Of a stretch of DNA of 22,718 nucleotides, positions 18,507-22,718 are shown one piece after another; the first letter of the stretch is position 1; each line of letters opens with the position of its first letter. The position numbers were made by a program, and so were the translations under genes. This DNA is from Saksenaea vasiformis B4078. Taxonomy: Eukaryota; Mucoromycota; Mucoromycetes; Mucorales; Saksenaeaceae. The stretch covers positions 1 through 22,718 of the forward strand of contig JNDT01000800.1 of assembly GCA_000697055.1 (NCBI GenBank), in the 5' to 3' direction. The notes under the pieces are model-generated. The model made no database searches. It worked only from the letters and a program-made list of their open reading frames with translations, and had not been told where the DNA came from.

Positions 18507-20552
18507 GGTGCGCGCCTCTAACCGTGGTTGGTTGAAGGGCAAAAGTCTGTCGAGCTCGTACGCGCTCGTTTGCTTGGCATTAAACGGTGCAAGAGGGCTG
18601 CCATCTACAGAAACGACCATGGAAGTACCTTTCAAAGCGAGGTTTTTTGCAGCATTTTCATCTCTATTCATGGTGCTGCAGCCTTTGGCAAGCGTATAAC
18701 ACCGTGGATTAACACATTGGACAGCACCATTGCTTCGCCTAATTCGACCATCGGTCGTTCGATATTTCTGTAACTGAAGTGGTTTTAAGTACCAGTGGCA
18801 AGTTCGGCTCGTATTAAACTCATTGACTGTCATCGCCAGACTGTTCCGCCGTTGCTGTGCTCGGAGACGCTTGGTCCCTCGGCGTGCATGACCTTTTATC
18901 ATGCTGTTTTTCGGCTGCCAATGTCCGTAAAAATGAACGGCGGTTTGAGAAGATACTGCCGCTGGAAAAGTTCCCGTTCTGTATCCGCTAGTCGTTGGTA
19001 GGTTTTGAGAGTACGAATCTCTCTTGTACGCTGTTCTCTGTCGATTCGCCTTTTTCTGCAGTTGTACTCTCCTCTCCTACTTGCTTGATTCGTTCCCTGC
19101 GTAGGCGATGTCGGTTCGAAAAAGTAGCGTGATTGACGTATGATGCCCGCAGGTTCCATGTAGCGTATTCGTGCATTTGGTGTTCGTCAGCTTTCCCCTC
19201 ACAAACGTGATGAATCCGCTCTATCAGATTACCAAATGTTGAGATCGCTGTCGTTGCTGTTGTCTTGATTCCGGGATCAACTCCGCAGACCGGGATGGAA
19301 GCGGTGCAGAATAGCTTTCTCGCAGCAGATATCATCTAAAAGCTTGAATAAGTATCCCGATGGCAGAATAAATTTTAACTTACCTGATCAACGTGGCCTT
19401 CAGTGATCACTGCATTTTCCGGCAATTGCGTTTGCTCCCTTTTTGCCCGCTTTTTCCGTTTCCGTCGTCGACGGCGTTTGGTTTCAGTGGTCTCCTCCTT
19501 TCTCTTTCCCTTCTTTCTCATATCCTGTTTCATCTTATTTAGTTGATAGCGTTCTCGACGGGACTTTTTCAGTTGATCTTCCAATTGAATCGCAACAAGT
19601 TGCTTGGCTCGGATCTCCTTGCGAATCTCCTTCAGAATCTGGTATTTTGCAGGATCTCGACGTTTGGTAGTGTACCTATTGTATTCCGTGCGGTCCTTCT
19701 CCAGAGCTTGGATTGTTTTCCGCAAAGGTTTCAGCTGCGTCTCTAACCGATGGATTTGTGCTCAATTGGCGCTGACTCTTTCCTCTAATCGAGAGCTGCT
19801 CAACGGTATCTGTGCAGATGGCTCGGAGGGTGCTGATGTAACTCGCTGTGTGTTAAGTGCCGAAATCTGGAGTCGTCTGCTCTGGTCAATATCACCCATC
19901 AGGCGCACCGTCCATTCGTTTACGAAAACAAGTTTCCATCTAAACTAGAGATGTCGGCGCTTCACCAACTGTTCGATCTTCCGTAAATCGAAGAAGGCTC
20001 CAACCACGGCATCTTTCCTTGTTCGGGCTTGGAACTCGCTGGTGATGAACTCTCCTTCAGTGGCAGTCGGGATTTCGTACATATCGCCCATAATCTTGTA
20101 TATACCATCTACCGATAAAAAGAGGCTCCATTTAGCACTGGTATCAACTGACAATTTGTTTATTCTGGTTTCCATGCCGACGATCTGACTGATGGTATTG
20201 GATAGTGCTGCGATGGGTAGAACCGTAAGGACGTGCTTCATTGGTGGGACATCTGTCTCGGCCCTGCGAGGCACATAGGGTCGAAGGAAATTAGCGACCT
20301 TTGCTGTTACATGTCTCTCTTTGGCGGTCAAGTGGTGCCTTCATGCGCAGCATCTGCAATGTCGCTAGCTGTGATAGTTCGACGGATCTTCGGAGATTCG
20401 ACCAACATTCGAACGATGGCGACTAAGGCACGAATGATCCGAGCTGACGTCTCCTTGATAAGTGCAGCAGCCTGTAAACTTGTCCCTGGAGACTCTTCGG
20501 GATCCTCGTCTTCACTATCATTGACAAGATCTTCTTCCATTTCATCCATCAC
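18486..20552 (-). pseudogene. TnpB/Fanzor-like RNA-guided RuvC nuclease, minus-strand copy, broken
   Basis: From the 5' side: an acidic N-terminus (MDEMEEDLVNDSEDEDPEES), a frameshift at about 20330, then a region from HVTAKVANFLRPYVPRR to AFFDLRKIEQLVKRRHL, a TAG at 19945-19947, and FRWKLVFVNEWTVRLMG. A TGA follows at 19762-19764, then a coiled, very basic stretch (KRRRRRKRKKRAKRE, likely nuclear localisation) and VITEGHVDQ. A 48-nt intron (19383-19336) precedes RuvC-I CGVDPGIKTTATT (Asp codon 19276-19278), and a frameshift falls at about 19070-19085. Then come HFYGHWQPKNSMIKGHARRG, RuvC-II VNEFNTSRTC (Glu codon 18819-18821), zinc-finger pair CVNPRC, RuvC-III NRDENAAKN (Asp codon 18660-18662), and the end at AQQGAY. 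The D..E..D set with the zinc finger is the TnpB/Fanzor signature; these proteins cut DNA guided by an RNA from their own 3' end. All three acids are present, but the second zinc-ligand Cys of the first pair is Tyr (TCHWY). With about five lesions it is a pseudogene. Length (~670 aa) fits Fanzors. Confidence 0.82.
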
Positions 20553-20572
20553 ATAACCATCATACTGGTCTA

Positions 20573-22525
20573 CTATTGCTGGACCTTTGCCCTTTGTGTC
20601 TCCTCTTTTTTCCTCCTTTCCAAACGTCTGCCTGGTAACGTATCTGTTATCCTCTGCTGGATCTTATCAAGTACATGAGAAGGACGACCATTCGCTGTGG
20701 CTGTTGCGAGTTGAGAAACCCAATAGGATCTGCTGTTTCGCAGCTTTCTCCCCCTGTCGGAACGCTTACGCTTCTCCTTCTTTTCCGACTTTTCTTATGC
20801 TTTTTCCTTGGCAAGTTCTATGTATCTACGCATTCTCTGTAGTGCAAGGTTGACGCGAAGTAGGAGACGGATAGCGTTTGTGAGCGATCGCTGGTACAAG
20901 GATCCGTGGTACATATTGTTAGATGCGGTATAGAGCTCCTTTATAGAATGTGCAAGGAAGGACGATTTGACTACATCCGGTTCGCGTTGCACCAGAGAAA
21001 GCAAGGCAGAATTAATCTTACCCCATGATGATGATGCTCTGCAACGGCAACGTTAGTTTTCAAGGCAACTATTAATTAGAAAACCTACAACTGCTGTATA
21101 TTAACAGAGCCCACGCAACGGTAGAACATGTTTTGAAAATGAAGAAACGTGAATATGTCGGAATCACGGACATCGTCCGCATTTTTGAACGGCAACGAGG
21201 AAATTTCGTGAGTCGCTCCAATGTCGCCAAACTGGAAGCCAGCGGGGAAAACATGCGTGAAGTTTACTTGTCGGTCGTAAATCTCATATCCGAGGAATTC
21301 ATATACGTTACCATGGATGACCTAGTACAAAGCACTTTAAATACAAAGCAAAATATGATAATGTACATACCATATCGGCGAAATGGGACAGTACCCGTCC
21401 CATAGCGTTCATAATTCGTGAACTTCTTTCCTGCTCCTCTAGCAGCCGACGCTTCATTATGTCGAAGTCGGTTTCGGGCCGAACAATCTTTCGCAAGCTT
21501 GTAGTTGCTGCTCGAATGTACTCCTTCCGCCTTTCTTCGTCGTCGTCATCATCATCATCATCGCTGGGGTCCTCGTTCCCGTCATCGCTGGACCCTTTAT
21601 CATCGTCCTTGTCGTCGCTAACTTCAGCTTTTCGCTTGGTACCTTTACTTGGACCAGCAGCACCCTGAAATTTGTTCAATTGGTTTTGTTGCCTCCGATA
21701 AAATGCAGTAGCCATTGAATTCCATATGGACAAGGCATTCGAGTATCTTTTCAGTCGCTACTCCAAAGCATAACTACTGGCGGTTGTTCCATACTTCGTC
21801 TTCAACGTCTTATAAAGATTATCCGAAGTTCCGCTACTTGTGATAAGCCCTTTTGGGACTCTTTTCCTATTCATACATCTTTCCTTGAACTTTTGCAAAA
21901 GTGCTTCGGTTGGTTGTTTTCTTCTTGTGATACGTGCCCATTCACTGTTCAGTCGTTTGTTTCTATTTAAAACACGGTCAATATGGGATGAATAGATCCT
22001 ATACTATTTACATTTCTTGCCGCAGCTCGGACTGGATCTGATCATCGGTTACGCCAAGCGCAGTTGGAGCTTTCCTCTTCTTTTCAACCTGGGGATCCTT
22101 TCTGGTCGCAGCAGGACGCATCATAGGGGTTTGACTGGTTGTACGTTTTGGCCTTTTTGCTCTTGTGGTGTTGGAATTTGTAACTGTCATTGCGTACCAG
22201 CGGCTCTGCGCGGAGTAGGAATCAACCTCATGCAACAATGACCGCCAAAGCTGCCTCTCGAGAACTCGAGTCATCAATCTGAGAGATAACTCGAATACCT
22301 CGTCGCCGTAACCACCAGAGAGCCTTTCGATAATTTTCTTTAGATATTGGTTGTCCTCTCGCTGCAGCCACCGCATTCTGCAGTAGCTGTTCGTAGTTTG
22401 GAGTTGGATCTCGGTTGCTGATGCCACTAAGGTCCAGGTTGGCATCTCCGTGAAATCTTAGATCAGGTAGCTATTATTGAACGTTATCAATATGTGGATC
22501 CATATTATGCTACTCGTTTTACCAT
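20573..22525 (-). pseudogene. Unrecognised multi-exon coding region upstream of the Fanzor relic, broken
   Basis: Coding-like frames join cleanly across short GT..AG introns at 22522-22471 (tentative), 22011-21963, 21370-21322 and 21088-21039. Segments in order: GDANLDLSGISNRDPTPNYE and KENYRKALWWLRRRGI (a frameshift near 22220 follows), VEKKRKAPTALGVTDDQ, LNSEWARITRRKQPTEALLQ, LYKTLKTKYGTTASSYALE, a TAG at 21758-21760, and RLKRYSNALSIWNSMATAFY. Then a GTKRKAEVSDD to poly-Asp run, TTSLRKIVRPETDFDIMKRR, VYEFLGYEIYDRQVNFTHVF, FTFLHFQNMFYRCVGSVNIQ, SLVQREPDVVKSSFLAHSIK, LYQRSLTNAIRLLLRVNLAL, a TAA at 20795-20797, and KSEKKEKRKRSDRG up to a TAG at 20573-20575. The basic and acidic tracts suggest a nuclear protein. 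I recognise no family. It runs in the same direction as the Fanzor relic and meets its N-terminus within about 25 bp, so it could be a partner gene or an N-terminal extension of the same protein. Three or more lesions make it inactive. Confidence 0.6.
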
Positions 22526-22718
22526 GATGAGATTTTAGGGAGGAAGATAAAGAAGCCCAACTGTCAATGTAGGTAAAACAGATAAATCATAATTCATTGT
22601 CTTGATGTTGTCATCATGATTATCCTGTTCCAAAATGGGAATTTTTTTCGAATCAATCTAATATTGCAGTGAAAACCTGACGATTTCTAGCTGCTTTCGA
22701 CCTCTACCAGCTGATAAA
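22526..22718. other. Window edge, no gene seen
   Basis: This is A/T-rich sequence upstream of the unrecognised minus-strand coding region. A possible splice acceptor on the minus strand at about 22560 (CATTGACAG before TTGGGC) hints that the gene could have another upstream exon, but no coding look supports it. Confidence 0.3.

Noticed and set aside
21133..21405. A 90-codon plus-strand open frame
   Set aside because: It is the shadow of a minus-strand exon (21321-21089) that joins in frame across two introns with its neighbours.
22008..22445. The 145-codon minus-strand frame taken as a complete gene
   Set aside because: Its 5' half reads less like protein than another frame over the same bases (ISNRDPTPNYEQLLQNAVAA), and its 3' end splices onward at 22011-21963. 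It is part of a larger broken gene, not a stand-alone ORF.
1..22718. CRISPR array, tRNA or rRNA genes
   Set aside because: I saw no regularly spaced direct repeats and no cloverleaf or rRNA-like sequence. The intron-rich gene structure also marks this as eukaryotic nuclear DNA.

Overview
The window looks like nuclear DNA of an early-diverging fungus, most likely Mucoromycota (inference). The grounds are two conserved housekeeping genes split by many short introns (about 47-72 nt, with one of 151 nt), a kelch membrane-protein family, and decayed mobile elements of the Crypton/Ndc10 and TnpB/Fanzor types. Exon boundaries were set by hand from GT..AG sites and reading frame. All exon sums given for the four intact genes are multiples of three.

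Layout. (1) 1-1093: no recognised gene; it holds two short inverted repeats and, next to the first gene, an inverted CCAAT box and a perfect TGACGTCA site. (2) 1094-3651 (+): a Pfs2/WDR33-type WD40 subunit of the mRNA 3'-end cleavage/polyadenylation machinery, 9 exons, 663 aa. (3) 3789-6291 (-): mitochondrial translation elongation factor G1 (MEF1), 5 exons, 753 aa, convergent with PFS2 across only 137 bp. (4) about 6608-7740 (+), perhaps to 8130: a frame-shifted relic of a Crypton/Ndc10-type tyrosine recombinase. (5) 8393-10442 and 12509-14564 (both -): two tandem 9-exon kelch-repeat type I membrane proteins (542 and 545 aa) whose first eight exons match in length base for base, with strongly divergent cytoplasmic tails. 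(6) about 14.6-16.7 kb: mostly featureless, with one doubtful hydrophobic ORF. (7) 16.76-22.5 kb: an accessory block of decayed elements.

The accessory block is the most interesting part. It contains two convergent, diverged relics of an RNA-guided-nuclease-like protein of the TnpB/Fanzor (OMEGA) family. The minus-strand relic (18486 to about 20552) keeps all three RuvC acidic positions (GVDPGIK, NEFNTS, NRDENAAKN) but has lost one zinc-finger cysteine and carries stops and frameshifts. The plus-strand relic (about 17120-18320) has the first RuvC Asp changed to Asn and the third deleted. Both share one intron position, and at their 3' ends both carry a small hairpin of the form TTAC-NNN-GTAAGC. 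Directly upstream of the minus relic, on the same strand, lies an unrecognised multi-exon coding region (about 20573-22525), also broken, which could be a partner gene or an N-terminal extension. A further unrecognised coding fragment abuts the plus relic on the other strand. The system appears dead here, but it records a Fanzor family and a candidate associated gene that may be intact elsewhere in the genome.
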